A stretch of DNA of 64,000 nt from NCBI RefSeq assembly GCF_040939455.1, contig NC_134124.1:31509138-31573137 (forward strand), given 5' to 3'. This DNA comes from Microcebus murinus. Taxonomy: Eukaryota; Chordata; Mammalia; Primates; Cheirogaleidae. Position 1 is the stretch's first letter, and each line of letters starts with the position of its first letter. A program made the position numbers and the translations under genes. Positions 1-57,653 of the stretch are shown here, in pieces. The notes below the pieces were generated by a model. The model made no database searches, was not told where the DNA came from, and was given only the letters and a program-made list of their open reading frames with translations.

Positions 1-590
1 GTTCTGAGAGTTGGGACTTCAACACACGCATTTGGGGGGGACGAACATCAGCTCAAAACAGATGGTAATCCCATTCGTGTGGGGATCCGTGTGATGGCGA
101 CCCACCTTTGTAGCAGCCTACCTGTTCCGCGTTCCTACCCACGCATCTGTAGCAGAACTCTCCCCCTCCCTGGGCGCCCCTCAGCCTTCCCATCCCAACA
201 GATGCGTCTCCAGGGCTGTCCAGCTGCTCCTGGTGCTAACTTCGAGGTCGTCCTCGTTTACTCCCTCTGCCCCGCCCCCTCGTCCCGCCCATGCTCTGTG
301 TCCATCTCCTCCAACGTCACACTCATCCCTACCATCTTGGCTCCTCCACCGCAGCCTTGGTTTCCTCCTGCCCATTGTCCTCACAAGCTGCCGTAACGAC
401 CTCAAGATGAAAAGTCTCTGCTCAGCCCCCTGCGTGGAATGTTCTTTCTCCCTGTACTTTTCCTAACCAACTCCTGTCCTTATTATAGCAGCTTAAATTT
501 CCCTATTAGATTTCTAACTGCTGCAAGAAACAGCCCTCAAAATCTCTGTGGCTTCACACAATAGAAGTTTATTTCTTGCACATATAATGT
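1..590. other. WWC1 intron 9, no gene
   Basis: C-rich unique DNA to ~450, then part of an old unnamed repeat around the AluJ ('ctgtggcttcacacaatag', resuming after 889). Frames here have no family resemblance. Confidence 0.5.
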
Positions 591-600
591 CTAATTGGGG

Positions 601-879
601 GGCCAACTGTGGTGGCTCATGTCTGTAGTCCTAACACTTTAGGAGGCCCAGGTGGGAGGATCGTTTGAGGCCAGGAGTTTGAGACCCTATCTATACAAAA
701 AATAGAGAAATCAGCCAGGGATAGTAGCATGTGCCTATAGTCCTAGCTACTCCAGAGGCTGAGGCAGGAGGATCCACTGGAGCCCAGGAGTTTGAGGTTG
801 TAGTGAGCTATGATGATGCTCCTACACTCCAGCCTGGGCAGCAGAGCAAGAAGACCCTGCCTCAAAAAAAAAAAAAAGC
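601..879 (+). mobile_element. AluJ-like element
   Basis: Older dimeric Alu without the lemur-specific insert. Target repeat ctaattggg at 591-599 and 880-888. WWC1 intron 9. Confidence 0.85.
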
Positions 880-1279
880 CTAATTGGGTATTCCCCATGA
901 ACAGGCAGCCTTCCCTGTGGTCCTTCAGTAACCCAGGCCTTTTCCATCTGTAGCAATTCCCTTTGAGACCAGAGTCCTCCCAAGAGATGATGTGGCAGAC
1001 ACCCCCACTTCCATTAACCACTCCTGGCTGATGCATGTCCCTTCTGCTCACACCCCATTGGCCAGAGCTTGGCCATACTCCCCGCCCACCTAGCTGCAAG
1101 GGAGGCTGGGAAGGCAGACCAGTGGGAGCCACAGGCGGTGGAAGGCACAGGCAAGGCTGAGTGTCCCCAATCTCAGCAGCAAAGTCACTTGCCCAGAGAG
1201 GATGTTCTTTCCTCCTGTTGTGTACCTTGTAACACAGTGTTAATTAGATATTTTGAGTATTTCATATCTGTTCTCCCCT

Positions 1280-1610
1280 GCCCTCCCCAGTAGAATGTAA
1301 GCTCCATAAGAGCAGATGCAAGTTCCACTTTGCCTACTGCTTCAGCCGCAGGGCCAAGGACGGGGTCTAGCCTGAGGTGGGCATTGAGTAAATAGAGGCT
1401 GAGGGAGGGAGGGAGGAGTAGTTGGGTGGAAGCTTAATTCTGCCACTAATTCCCTAGCTTTAAGTAAATTATTTATAACTCTAAGAGCCTCAGTTTCCTC
1501 TCATGTAAGAATCATTCTTACCTTAGATTTATTGTTCGACTAAATTAAGACAGTGTCATAAGGTCGCCAGCACATGCCTGAAATATAGTGGGGGAGTGAT
1601 GTGGCAATTA
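1280..1610 (+). repeat. L2 3' tail followed by MIR
   Basis: 1280-1400 shows 'agaatgtaagctccataaga' and the worn L2 tail. 1430-1610 shows MIR order 'ctgccactaattccctagct' then 'agcctcagtttcctctcatg'. WWC1 intron 9. Confidence 0.65.
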
Positions 1611-1783
1611 CTGTAGGATTATAACATGTGGAGACTATATGTGCTCGAATACCATAGTAAAATGCTTCCAGAAAGTTCTCGTGTATGTGTCTGTGTGTAC
1701 ATCTATAAGAGCATATGCCTGGGCTTCCTTCTGGTGGAGGCTGGATTCTCTGGGACAGCCCCTCATGCCTACTCTCCCTCCAG

Positions 1784-45977
<44,194 letters not shown>

Positions 45978-46730
45978 TCGCCAGAAAAGTATTCCCTTTG
46001 TTCCACTGACCACGCTGTGAACGTTGACTGTGGCTAAAGTTATTTATGTGGTGTTATATGAAGGTACTGAGTCACAAGTCCTCTAGCGCTCTTGTTGGAT
46101 TGAAGATGAACAGATTTTTTTTTTTAGTGTGGGTTCTATTGTTATTATTTAAAAAAGAGAGAGAGAGAAAAAAAAAAGCCCACCAAAAACAGAAACAAAC
46201 AAAAAAAAAACCAGCATTAAAATGACAAGATTGTATAGTTTGTATATTTAGGAATGTATTTTTGGGAAAGAAAATTTAAATGAACTTAAAGCAGTGTTGA
46301 GTTACTGCTTTTCTTAAAATCATTTAGATTTTTGTTTGTTTGTTTGTACAGCTCTACCTTTTAGAGGTCTTACTGCAATAAGAATAATGTTTGGGGGACG
46401 GTAATCCTAAAAGGACGTCCTACAGATGTCACCGTACAGCTAACCTTTCCTAGTTAACATATTTTGTACAATATTAAGAAAAAAATGCACAGAAACCGTC
46501 GGGGGGATTCAGAGGTGCATCCACGAATCTTTATGAGCTGTGATGTGTTTCTACGTGGCCGCCTGACTTGGAGGGGCAGTGCCAAGCTGGCCGGGCAGCC
46601 CGCCTGCGCTGGCGACAGGCCACGGCGGTCTCAGACGCCCAGTGAAGCCACCGACATGAGTGAGGGGAGGGCTGCAGGGAACTCCGTTCAGTTTTATCTC
46701 CATCAATAAAGTGGCCTTTCTAAAAGAACG
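45978..46730 (+). other. WWC1: WWC1 3' untranslated region
   Basis: Non-coding run from the stop codon to just past an AATAAA at 46705-46710. It is AT-rich and contains a purine tract (about 46150-46215) and (GTTT) units near 46330. No full repeat element is seen inside. The cleavage site is inferred 15-25 nt after the signal, so the end is approximate and longer transcripts are possible. Confidence 0.75.
46705..46710 (+). promoter_or_regulatory. WWC1: WWC1 poly(A) signal AATAAA
   Basis: Canonical hexamer in 'ccatcaataaagtggcc', about 730 bp after the stop, followed by a T-rich stretch (ctctctttttctctc from 46739). It is the first good signal downstream of the stop. Confidence 0.8.
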
Positions 46731-46841
46731 TTCTCGCGCTCTCTTTTTCTCTCCCCCACCCCTCATTCTGTCTGCATTTCCCTGATTTTTGACTCTTCCC
46801 TTTCCAATCATTTCTTTCCCATCCACACCCAGTCCTGGAAT

Positions 46842-47142
46842 TTATTTTTCTTTTTTTCTGAGACAAGGTTTCATTCTGTTGCCCAGGCTGGAGTATAGTG
46901 GTATCAGCGTAGCTCACAGCAACCTCAAACTCTTGGGCTCAAGCGATCCTACTGCCTCAGGCTTCTGAGTAGCTGGGACTACAGGCACGTGCCACCAGGC
47001 CCAGCTCATTTTTTTCCTTTTTTGCAGAGTTAGGGTCTCACTATGTTGCTCGGGCTGGTCCCAAATTCCTGGATTCAAGCAATCCTCCTGCCTCAGCCTC
47101 CCAAAGTTCTTGGATTACAGGCATGAGCCACTGTGCCTGGAA
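46842..47142 (-). mobile_element. Old Alu, antisense
   Basis: AluJ-like text ('aggctggagtatagtggtat'), ~110 bp beyond the WWC1 poly(A) site. Confidence 0.85.
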
Positions 47143-48239
47143 ACATTTCTTTTTCTTTTGTGTACTGTGCTCATTTGTTCATTAAATTAAAATGACTTCT
47201 CAGCTCATTGGGAATCTATATTCTGGATTTAAATTGATGCTCTCTGTACTCTCTCCTTCCGTGGACTTCCACCCCACATGCTGAGAGTTGACTTCAGAAT
47301 TTCTTCCTATGAGTGTCAATCCTTGTCGTCCCCAGCTCAGTTGCAGACTGTGTGTCTTGCTGCTCCCACGGCCCCTTAATTCCCACACAGCTCAGAGCTT
47401 GGAGGAGGCTGCTGTACTTGCTGACCGTGTGGGCTTCTCTGCCCTTCCCTTAAGGGCCCTGGCCACAGCGATGGGACAGAGGACCCATTGGTCAAAGCGA
47501 ACCATCCCTTGGCTACCATGATGGGACCAAGGATAGATGTGGGGCTCCCGCTGAGCTGACCACAGGCCCTCCCTCGCATTTTCCACCCGAAGGCTAGAGA
47601 GTAGATTTGCTCTTCCGAAAGCTACTTCTGGCCGTGGTTCCAGCTTCGTGAGACCAATGGGATTAGGAAAATGAGGCCGCCTTGCACAGAGAAGCAGATG
47701 CAAGACGAGGGGAAAGAAGGAGGGCGTCCTGGGGACGTTGAGGCCGGACGTGGAGGCGGAGGCATCGTCTCCCTATTTCTGGTCTGTCTGGTGAGCCAAG
47801 TCAAGATGCTGTGGAATTTCTTCTCTCGGCTACATGTTGTTCACCCGTATTCCGCCTCCCCAGCAAGGGTCAGCCCCTCCCAGCGCCGCGGCATCCGCTG
47901 CTTGCGTGCAGGAAAAGTGTCGTAGAGCAAATCCTCCTGGTGGGAGACGTGTGTCCCGGTGTCGATTCAGCCGACGCGGCACGTGGGGAGAACAGACTAC
48001 CTCGGTGCAAGCGGGCTGGCCCCCTTCTTCAGCCACGTGCTGATCTCTGTGAGCGGTCCACTGCAGACCACCGATGCATTCAGCTTGTTGCCCAGAGAGA
48101 GATCAATAAATAAACTTCCACTCATCATTGTGCATGTGTCTTTTCCGGAAGCTTCAGGAAACAAAAGTCCAGAGATTAGAAATGACCTGCTCAAGGTCAC
48201 ACAGATATAAATGGATGGAGCTAGGATGTAAATCCCATC
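47143..48239. other. Intergenic unique block ending in tandem AATAAA
   Basis: 47560-48130 is CpG-rich for intergenic DNA and ends with aataaataaa at 48106-48115. No homolog recognised. Confidence 0.45.
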
Positions 48240-48567
48240 TTTTTTTTTTTTGAGACAGAGTCTCACTCTGTTGCCCTGGCTAGAGTGCCGTGGCGTCAGC
48301 CTAGCTCACAGCAACCTCCAACTCCCGGGTTCAAGCAATCCTCCTGCCTCAGCCTCCCAAGTAGCTGGGACTATAGGCATGCGCCACCATGCCCCAATAA
48401 TTTTTTTCTATATATTTTTAGTTGGTCCAGCTAATTTATTTCTATTTTTAGTAGCGATGGGATCTCGAGTTTGCTTAGGCTGGTCTCGAACTCCTGACCT
48501 CTAGCGATCCTCCTGCTTCGTCCTCCCAGAGTGATAGGATTACAGGTGTGAGCCACCGCGCCCGGCC
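48240..48567 (-). mobile_element. Lemur-type Alu, antisense
   Basis: Target repeat aaatcccatc on both sides (48231-48240 and after 48568). Confidence 0.92.
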
Positions 48568-48939
48568 ATAAATCCCATCCTTTGACTCCAAAATCTTTAT
48601 TTTCCTTCAGCTCCTGTTTCTGTTTCATGGTGGCATTACCAGGCCACATGAGGCCCTGATGGGAGGGACTTAGAATTCTTGGTCTTTTTTTTTTTTTTCC
48701 CCCACCCCTCCTCAGAATTCTTGGTCTTGAAGAATGAAGTCTTGAAATCCTGGGGTTCCTCTGCATAGGTGCTAGGATACTCGCCTGCAGAAAGACTCAG
48801 CAAACCTCACTGGTCTGATAGCCTCATTGCTCAAGCCAGTGGTTGCCTTTTTGACTGTGGATCTTTTGCAATATGCACATTGGCAATGCCTGTGCCTTCT
48901 GCCTCTCAAGAAGGCTAACAACTAAGATTCTTCCAGGGA

Positions 48940-49735
48940 ACCCTGCTAACCACGCTCCAGCCGTACTGACCTTCCGTGTCTCCTTCCCACCACCAGGGTT
49001 TCGCAGTCCCAATTCCTTCTGCCTGGTCCATTTCCTCCCTGTCTTCACAGCGACTTTTCATGCCGTTCCTTCTCCCCACTCAGATCTCAGCTCAAGCCTC
49101 ACCCCTCAGACAGCCCTCTCCGCCCAGGACGCCCTTTCCAAAGTTGCCTTCCCACAAGCCCCTCTCTGACTCAGTAACCTGTTTGTTTATATCAGAGCAG
49201 TGCTCTCTCGGCAGAGTCTTGTTACGTCCCCATCTGTCTCTTTATTTTATTTTATTTTATTTTATTTTATTTTATTTTATTTTATTTTATTTTGAGACAG
49301 AGTCTCCCTTTGTTGCCCAGGCTAGAATGAGTGCCGTGGCAACAGCCTAGCTCACAGCAACCTCAAACTCCTGGGCTCAAGCCATCCTCCTGCCTCAGCC
49401 TCCCGAGTAGCTGGGACTACAGGCATGCGCCACCATGCCCGGCTAATTTTTTCTATGTATTTTTAGTTGGCCAGTTAACTTCTTTCTATTTTTTTTGATA
49501 GAGACAGGGTCTCTCGTTCTTGCTCAGGCTGTTTTTGAACTCCTGACCTCGAGCAATCTGCCCTCGTCGGCCTCCCAGAGTGCTAGGATTACAGGCGTGA
49601 GCCACCACGCTGGGCCTTGTCTCTCCTCTTTAGAACACGATCTCCAAAAGCAGAGACCCGTTTGCCTTGTTTTCTGTTAGGTCGGATGCAGAGTGGGGCC
49701 TTAGTAAATACTTGTGGAATGAATGAATGACATGA
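48940..49735 (+). mobile_element. L2 3' end with nested Alu
   Basis: L2 text at 48950-49238 ('cagatctcagctcaagcctc') and 49614-49735 ('ttgtggaatgaatgaatgac') surrounds an antisense Alu at 49239-49613. Confidence 0.7.
49239..49613 (-). mobile_element. Lemur-type Alu with (TTTTA)n tail, antisense
   Basis: Ten or so TTTTA units at 49241-49291 are the tail. Nested in L2. Confidence 0.92.
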
Positions 49736-50039
49736 AGTCTGCCCTAAAAGTATGTTTATTCTCTACACCTTTGTCAATTCCTAATCAGGAAGCCAGGAAG
49801 GTTCTGGGTGGAACAGGAGTACTGAGGCTGATCTTGTGGGGACCAGGGTGCAGACCCCTCTCTGATCCAGCTCAGGGATTACCCCCACCCCCAAACACAC
49901 ATTCGACCCTACTGCATAAAGTGATTGGCAGGTAACAAATACAGTAAATTCTTTGAACAAAAGGTTAGTTTCTTTCCCCTGAAATCGATCCTTTTCCTTT
50001 TTGACCCTTGTATTCTTTTTATCTTTCTTTCTTTTTTTT

Positions 50040-50122
50040 CTTTTGAGAAGAAAGAATTTTTTATTAATAATTTATTATTTATTAATAATTTTATTAATAA
50101 ATTATTTATTTATTTATTTGCC
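50040..50122. repeat. AT-rich low-complexity stretch
   Basis: TTAT/TAAT units (ttattaataatttattattt) with local self-complementarity, then TTTA repeats. Confidence 0.75.
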
Positions 50123-50131
50123 AGCACATGA

Positions 50132-50459
<328 letters not shown>

Positions 50460-50595
50460 GTGCCCTTGTATTCTTGTGACAATGAGTTTTATTATTTGCA
50501 TAGCCAGTACGTACGGCAGCAAATCCCAAGAGTACACACAAGCTCTGGTAACAACTCTTTCCACTTGCTTGACAGACCTGGGCACTATTCTTCTT

Positions 50596-50940
50596 TTTTT
50601 TTTTTTTCCAGCATATTATAGGGGTACAAATGTTAAGGTTACATATATTGCCCATGCCCCTCCTCCTCCCTCGAGTCAGAGCTTCAAGCGTGAGCATCCT
50701 CCAAACATTGTACATCTCACTCATTATGTTTGTATATGCCCATCCCCTCCTCCCCCCTCCGACCCGCCCGACACCTGATAAATATTTTTCCTGTATGTCC
50801 ACTTAAGTGTTGATCCATTAATACCAATTTGCTGGTGATTGCATGTGGTGCTTGTTTTTCCATTCTTGAGATACTTCACTTAGTAGAATGGGTTCCAGCT
50901 CTATCCAGGAAAATACAAGAGGTGCTATATCACCATTGTT

Positions 50941-50975
<35 letters not shown>

Positions 50976-51415
50976 AGACAGAGTCTCGCTTTGTTGTCCA
51001 GGCTAGAGTGAGTGCCGTGGCGTCAGCCTAGCTCACAGCAACCTCAATCTCCTGGGCTCGAGTGATCCTTCTGCCTCAGCCTCCCGAGTAGCTGGGACTA
51101 CAGGCATGCGCCACCATGCCCGGCTAATTTTTCATATATATATCACTTGGCCAATTAATTTCTTTCTATTTATAGTAGAGACGGGGTCTCGCTCTTGCTC
51201 AGGCTGGTTTTGAACTCCTGACCTTGAACAATCCGCCCGCCTCGGCCTCCCAAGAGCTAGGATTACAGGCGTGAGCCACAGCGCCCGGCCAACCATTGTT
51301 TCTTAAATCTTAAAATATGGTATGCATATACCATATTTTATTAATCCACTCATGAATTGATGGGCACTTGGGTTGTTTCCACAACTTTGCAATTGTGAAT
51401 TGTGCTGCTATCAAC
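50596..51415 (-). mobile_element. Antisense L1 3' end with nested Alu
   Basis: Starts with a T tract (the L1 poly(A) tail on this strand), then the 3'UTR ('cctcctcctccctcgagtca', 'cccatcccctcctcccccct') and ORF2 tail ('ttgggttgtttccacaactt', 'aattgtgaattgtgctgcta'). An Alu interrupts it (50941-51290) with repeats of accattgtttctt. The clean 3' end suggests a younger lineage L1. Confidence 0.85.
50941..51290 (-). mobile_element. Lemur-type Alu, antisense, in L1
   Basis: 33-T tract and accattgtttctt duplication. Among the least worn copies in the window. Confidence 0.93.
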
Positions 51416-51429
51416 CTGGGCACTCTTCT

Positions 51430-51605
51430 AAACTTTGCTGACGTTTAACTCATTTACCCTCACAACGACCCTATGGGGTAGGTACTACATGATCATCCGT
51501 GTTTTACAGTCAAGGAAGCTGAAGTTACTCAGCCAACATCACACAGCAGGTAAGTGGCAGAACTGGGATTAAACCCAGTGTATGCTCTGTGAGACACATC
51601 ACTAC
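51430..51605 (-). repeat. Antisense MIR
   Basis: 'caacgaccctatggggtagg', 'tacagtcaaggaagctgaag', 'cagcaggtaagtggcagaac' in MIR antisense order. Confidence 0.7.
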
Positions 51606-52195
51606 AGCGACAAGTAAGTTGTCTTCACACTTTTGTCCCCACCAATCCAGTTCCCTCCCTAAAGACACGATGTATTGCCAGTTTCTTCCATGTCATTCTG
51701 GAGAGACAACGTATATATAATCTTATATGTGTGTTCTTTCTTTTACACCTAAAAGTGCATCAGAAAGATACTGTCCTGCCTCAGTAAGATGCCTACCTGT
51801 AAGCTACCTCATTCATACAACCAAGTATGAATGAATATCCAACCAGAGAGTAGCTGATAAATATACATGAATGGATGTACCATAAATTAATTAACAATGT
51901 AGCCAATCACTTGCTTTTGTAAGCTAATTTTTTTCCATACATCCTTTGACACATGTATGAATGTGTCTGTAGATAAACTACTGCCTACATTTTTAAGTGC
52001 ACTAAAAGACCTCTGTGTAAAACTGTGAGATATCTCTTAGACATTTATTCCCAGCATACCTGCAGCCTCCACTACTTGAAGGGTAACAGGAAAAGATGAG
52101 AATCTGGGAGCCAAAAGTCCTGAAGTCCATGTCCAGCTGTAATCACTTCTAGCTCCAGGATTTTGAGCAGAAGGATATGCCTGCTCTTCATTTAT

Positions 52196-52572
52196 TTTTT
52201 ATTTGTTTGTTTTGTGGGGTGTTTGTTTGTTTGTTTGTTTGTTTGTTTTTTGGTGGTGGCGAGTTTTTGCTTTTTTTGTGTTTTGATTTGTTTTTTCGAG
52301 ACAGATTCTCAGTATGTCACCCTGGGTAGAGTGCAGTGGTGTCATCATAGCTCACTGCAGCCTCAAACTCCTGGACTCCAGCAATCCTCCTGCCTCAGCC
52401 TCCAGAGTACCTGGGACTACAGGGGTGCACCACCAAGCCCAGCTAATTTTTCTATTTTTAGTAGTGACAGAGACTCGCTCTTGCTCAGGCTCTTTTCAAA
52501 CTCCTGAGTTCAAGCCATCCTCAAACCTAGGCCTCCCAGAGTGCTGGGGTTACAGGCGTGAGCCACCATGCC
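52196..52572 (-). mobile_element. Alu with long (GTTT)n tail, antisense
   Basis: Tail repeats fill 52200-52290; the body is an older type without the lemur linker. Confidence 0.88.
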
Positions 52573-52807
52573 TGCTCTTCTTCATTAAGTGATATGAAGA
52601 TTCAATGAGATAATACACTTTAGGTACTGAACAGACCTAAGTTGTTAATGAATGGTAGGGAAATTGATATTCTATTGTATTATAGTAGGGAGTATATTCC
52701 ACTTGTTATATTTTATACGTTTGGCTTACACCATTTGTAAATTTCTGCCAGGGTACTTGGGACTGAATACATGTATTTAGGAGAATGTGGTAAATAATAA
52801 TTTTGCA

Positions 52808-53150
<343 letters not shown>

Positions 53151-53820
53151 TTTTGCAACCAACCATAGAGTAGCTGATAAATATACATGAAGCTAATTGG
53201 ACTAACATAAGGACACAAACTTGGCATTATGGTACTTTTTACCACTTGCATTTATGTATTTGATTCTTTGGTATTATCTGCCTGCTCATTGGCATGTTGG
53301 AGACCCAGGACGAGCACCATGCATATCTTGTTCGCTATTTTAGCCCCGTGAGCAGAGCAGTCCCTGACAGATGGTAGACCCTTAAACAATAGTTCAGTGA
53401 ATGAATTAAGCTAAGACCAAAGTTCTAATTCCAGCCCTGCTAAGTAACAACACAAACATGGACAAACACTTTCCAGTGTCTTTCAGCCCCTCAACCCTCT
53501 TTACTGGCTGTTGTGACAACCAATGACTCGATGTAGTGTTTCCCCAAAGCGAGGCACAGGTGTCATTGGTGACATGAGAAAGTTTTAGGTGGCACAGGGG
53601 TGGATTTTTATATATATATTTATTATAATATACATTATATACAACTAGCACAACACACCCATTAATTCACAGATATTACTGCTTAGGATAGGGATAAGTT
53701 AATAAAGTAAATCAATTTAAAGAAAAATATGTAGTTAATATGATACTACAAAGAAATGGCAAGAATGGTGATGATGAAAACATCTCGGAAAGATCTAGTT
53801 GATATGTGTGAAAGAGTTCT

Positions 53821-53991
53821 GTGCTCACTTGATGACATTGTTTCAACCCCTGGATCAATCCATGCCTGAAGGTAGCCCAGCATGAACACTAACATTGGAA
53901 TGATACAGAAAAGTTAGCATAGACCCCTGCTCAAGGATGACATGCAAATTCATGAAGTGTTTCATGTTTTAAATTTTTTTTAATTTAAATA
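53821..53991 (+). pseudogene. U6 snRNA pseudogene with an internal insertion
   Basis: 53878-53970 follows U6 snRNA from the CAGCAC segment through 'ggaatgatacag', 'caaggatgaca' and 'catgcaaattcatgaag' to the TTTT end, with many point changes. The first nine bases of U6 (gtgctcact for GTGCTCGCT) sit at 53821-53829, separated from the rest by ~45 unrelated bases. Imperfect 10-bp repeats (aaagagttct 53811-53820, aaagggttct 53992-54001) bracket the whole, as expected for an L1-mediated insertion. It is degenerate and surely not functional. Confidence 0.85.
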
Positions 53992-54453
53992 AAAGGGTTC
54001 TAAGTGGCCACCTAGCACAATCTTCCCATTTTGTGGTTGAGGAAAATCGAGGCCAAGGGTCTGTGGCTTGCTGCAGGTAAACCATGAGCTCTTGGTCACC
54101 AAGGAAAAAGAGAAATGGTGTTTGGGCACAATTTTGGATTTTCTCTAACATCTTCCATCCGATGGCCTCAGGGAGAACTGCCTGGACTGGCCGACACATG
54201 AGGTCCCCCTGGGTGTACCTGGTATAGCATTTCTTCCTCCCTCTAGTCCCATCCCATCCTGATATGCTCCGCCTGGATCTGCATGCCCTTGGTTAATTAT
54301 CTTCTGTGGAGTCCCTTTGCCCATTTTCAAAAGCTATGTCTGCTCCATTTGTGTTACTGAAATAAATATATCCTATGGACTATGCTTTTTTTCTAATACA
54401 TTCCCCTTATCTCGAAATACTGATAAACCCCTCCCTTTTCCCACCCATGCTCT

Positions 54454-54795
54454 TTTTTGTTTGTTTGTTTGTTTGTTTTTGAGACAGAGTCTCACTCTGT
54501 TGCCCGGGCTAGTGTGCCCAGGCATCAGCCTAGCTCACAGCAACCTCAAACGCCTGGGCTCAAGTGATCCTCTTGCCTCAGCCTCCCAAGTAACTGGGAC
54601 TACAGGCATGTGCCACCATGCCCAGCTAATTTTTTCTACATATTTCTAGTTGGCCAATTAATTTCTTTCTATTTTTAGTAGAGTTGGGGAATCTCGCTCT
54701 TGCTCAGGCTGGTTTCGAACTCATGACCTTGAGTGATCCTCCTGCTTCAGCCTCCCAGAGTGCTAGGGTTACAGGCCTGAGCCACCCTGCTCGGC
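54454..54795 (-). mobile_element. Lemur-type Alu, antisense
   Basis: (GTTT)n tail; cccaccca(t)-ctctt flanks, ends ctcggcc. Confidence 0.9.
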
Positions 54796-55814
54796 CCCAC
54801 CCATACTCTTAAGAATTACGGATCTAGTTAAACATGCCAGCGGCAGGAGCAAGCAGCGCAGCAGCAGGCCCAGTGTCTGTGTTGGTGCCAGTCCCCAAGT
54901 CTTGGCCGTCTCCCGTTACTGACAGGAGAGACTGGTCAGATCAGTGTGCACTCTAGTTCTGCTACAGGGTTTCAGAAATGGTGATAGCAACATGCCAGCT
55001 CTACCCCCACTGCTCTGACCCCTCTCCACCACATGCAGACCCAGAAGGCCACAGCCCTCCTGCCACCTGGCCTTGGGGCCAAGGATACAGCCTGCCCCTC
55101 TCTGCCCGGCATGCAGCTCTGTGTGTACAGCACCCTTCTTCCTGCCATACCCAGCTCAACTATCCCTCTAGAAACCTCCTCGCCCCCCACCAACAACCCA
55201 TGTACATTTTCTCCTTGTTTCCTAAAGATTCTTTAAACGTGAGTTCTCTCCCACTAGACTAGATGGTCAGCTTCTTATGGGCAGGGACTATGTCTAATTC
55301 ATCTCTGTCCCCAGTGCCCCGCACAGAGCCATGGGGGCTGGTGACCATGGAAGAACTAACTGGGAAAGGGGAGAAGCCATGTCAGTGGGGCTCCAGGGCC
55401 GAGCCAGGCCCACCTTTGCCCTTGAACTCTGAGTACCAAGTGGGCCTTTCCAAGCTGGGAGGGGATATGGCAAAGCTGCCACTCTGCAAACATCTCAAAC
55501 TTCATCCTGCCTTAGTGTGACACCTGGCCCAGGTAAAATGCTGAACCAGCAGTAGGTGATGAGGGTCTGGGACCTGGACCGCAGGGAGGGGACCTATCTC
55601 CTGGCAGATCAGAGCTTCATCTCAGCCCCACCCTTCCTCTAGGAGAGTCACTCTGTGCCTAGGGGCTCTTTCACTGTGCAGGGTGAGTGGCAAAGGGCCT
55701 GCCCTCCCCTAGAGCCTCAATATGGAAACTTAGGAGCCCCCTTTTTATTTAGATTTTGTTTTTAACTCTTATGTGAGTAATTAATGCCCATTGTTAAATA
55801 AAAATCACAGGAAG
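54796..55814. other. Intergenic unique DNA with an L2 tail
   Basis: 55250-55340 is an L2 end ('gggcagggactatgtctaat'); the rest has no recognised element. Confidence 0.5.
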
Positions 55815-56145
55815 AGCCGGGCACATTGGCTCAAGCCTGTAATCCTAGCACTCTGGGAGGCCAAGGCAGGTGGAATGCTTGAGGTCAGGAGTTCGAAACC
55901 AGCCTGAGCAAGAGCGAGACCCCCATCTCTACTATAAATAGAAAGAAATTAATTGGCCAACTAAAAATATATACAGAAAAATTTAGCCGGGTATGGTGGC
56001 GCATGCCTGTAATCCCAGCGACTCTGGAGGCTGAGGCAGCAGGATTGCTTGAGCCCAGGAGTTTGAGGTTGCTGTGAGCTAGGCTGATGCCGCGGCACTC
56101 ACTCTATCCTGGGCAACAAAGTGAGACTGTCTCAAAAAAAAAAAA
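55815..56145 (+). mobile_element. Lemur-type Alu, exact duplication
   Basis: aaaatcacaggaag directly before the Alu and again after its A tail (to about 56160). Confidence 0.92.
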
Positions 56146-56160
56146 AAAAATCACAGGAAG

Positions 56161-56660
56161 CCAGGACTAAGCTCCAGCACTAGGCCCCAGCAGACCAGAG
56201 TAAAAATCAAAATGGAGTCACCCATGCTCAAGTTCCGGGTCACCAAACCTAAGCTAAGTTGTTACCCAGCCTTCTGAGAAATCAGCAGAAAGAGAGTACA
56301 GCTAATTTCCCAACAGTTTCAATCTTCAACTGGCGTGATAATGAAGATCCCTCTGCTTTAATCCTCACACAGAAAAGGATCGCCTGAAGTAACCCGATGT
56401 TAACTAATCAGTTATTTTTCTATTATTCTGTCTCCCTGTCTGGGCCTTACAAGAAAAAGAACTTTGAAAGGACTAATATATTCTGTGTTCTTTGCTTCTG
56501 CTTTTTTCAGCCCTTCTCTGTCTATAAAGCCAACGTCCTCTGCTCAGCTCACTGGGACACGTTCTGTCTTACCGTATACAGATTCTAGAGTCTCGAAAGG
56601 CCCAATTGAGATCTTTAAATTTGTCGTAATTTTGTCCTTGAGAACCTGGTAAAAAGAAAA
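56161..56660 (+). mobile_element. Solo ERV LTR-like block
   Basis: Has 'aaaatggagtcacccatgct', 'taactaatcagttatttttc', a TATA-like tataaag near 56523 and 'gagatctttaaatttgtcgt', an arrangement typical of ERV1-type LTRs. The poly(A) hexamer is worn. No internal retroviral genes are present. Confidence 0.6.
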
Positions 56661-56788
56661 ATACAAACCAAAACCTCACAATACTACAGAAGGATATATA
56701 TAATATACGACACCCTTACCATCTAGAATCCACCATTCATGATAGTTCATCTGGTGATTCCCACTTTTAAAACTTGGCCTTTATTCTT

Positions 56789-57162
56789 TTTTTTATTTTA
56801 TTTTATTTTTTTGAGACAGAGTCTCGCTTTGTTTCCCAGACTAGAGTGAGTGCCATGGCGTCAGCCTAGCTCACAGCAACCTCAAACTCCTGGGCTCAAG
56901 CGATCCTCCTGCCTCAGCCTCCCGAGTAGCTGGGACTACAAGCATGTGCCACCATGCCCGGCTCATTTTTTTCTCTATATTTTTTTAGCTGGCCAATTAA
57001 TTTTTTCTATTTTTTTTTTTTTTTTTTTTTTTTTTAGTAGAGAGGGTGTCTCGCTCTTGCTCAGGCTGGTTTGGAACTCCTGACCTTAAGGGATCCTCCC
57101 GATCCTCCCACCTCGTCCTCCCAGAGTGCTAGGATTACAGGCGTGAGCCACCGCGCCCAGCC
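56789..57162 (-). mobile_element. Lemur-type Alu, antisense, with internal T expansion
   Basis: The linker contains ~27 T (57011-57035). Heads toward the + strand Alu 75 bp downstream. Confidence 0.9.
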
Positions 57163-57237
57163 AAGAGTGAATAAGGTAAATCCCTGCCCCCTTAGAACTA
57201 TATCCCAGATTATCTGTTTAAGATTTGAGCAATTAGG

Positions 57238-57653
<416 letters not shown>

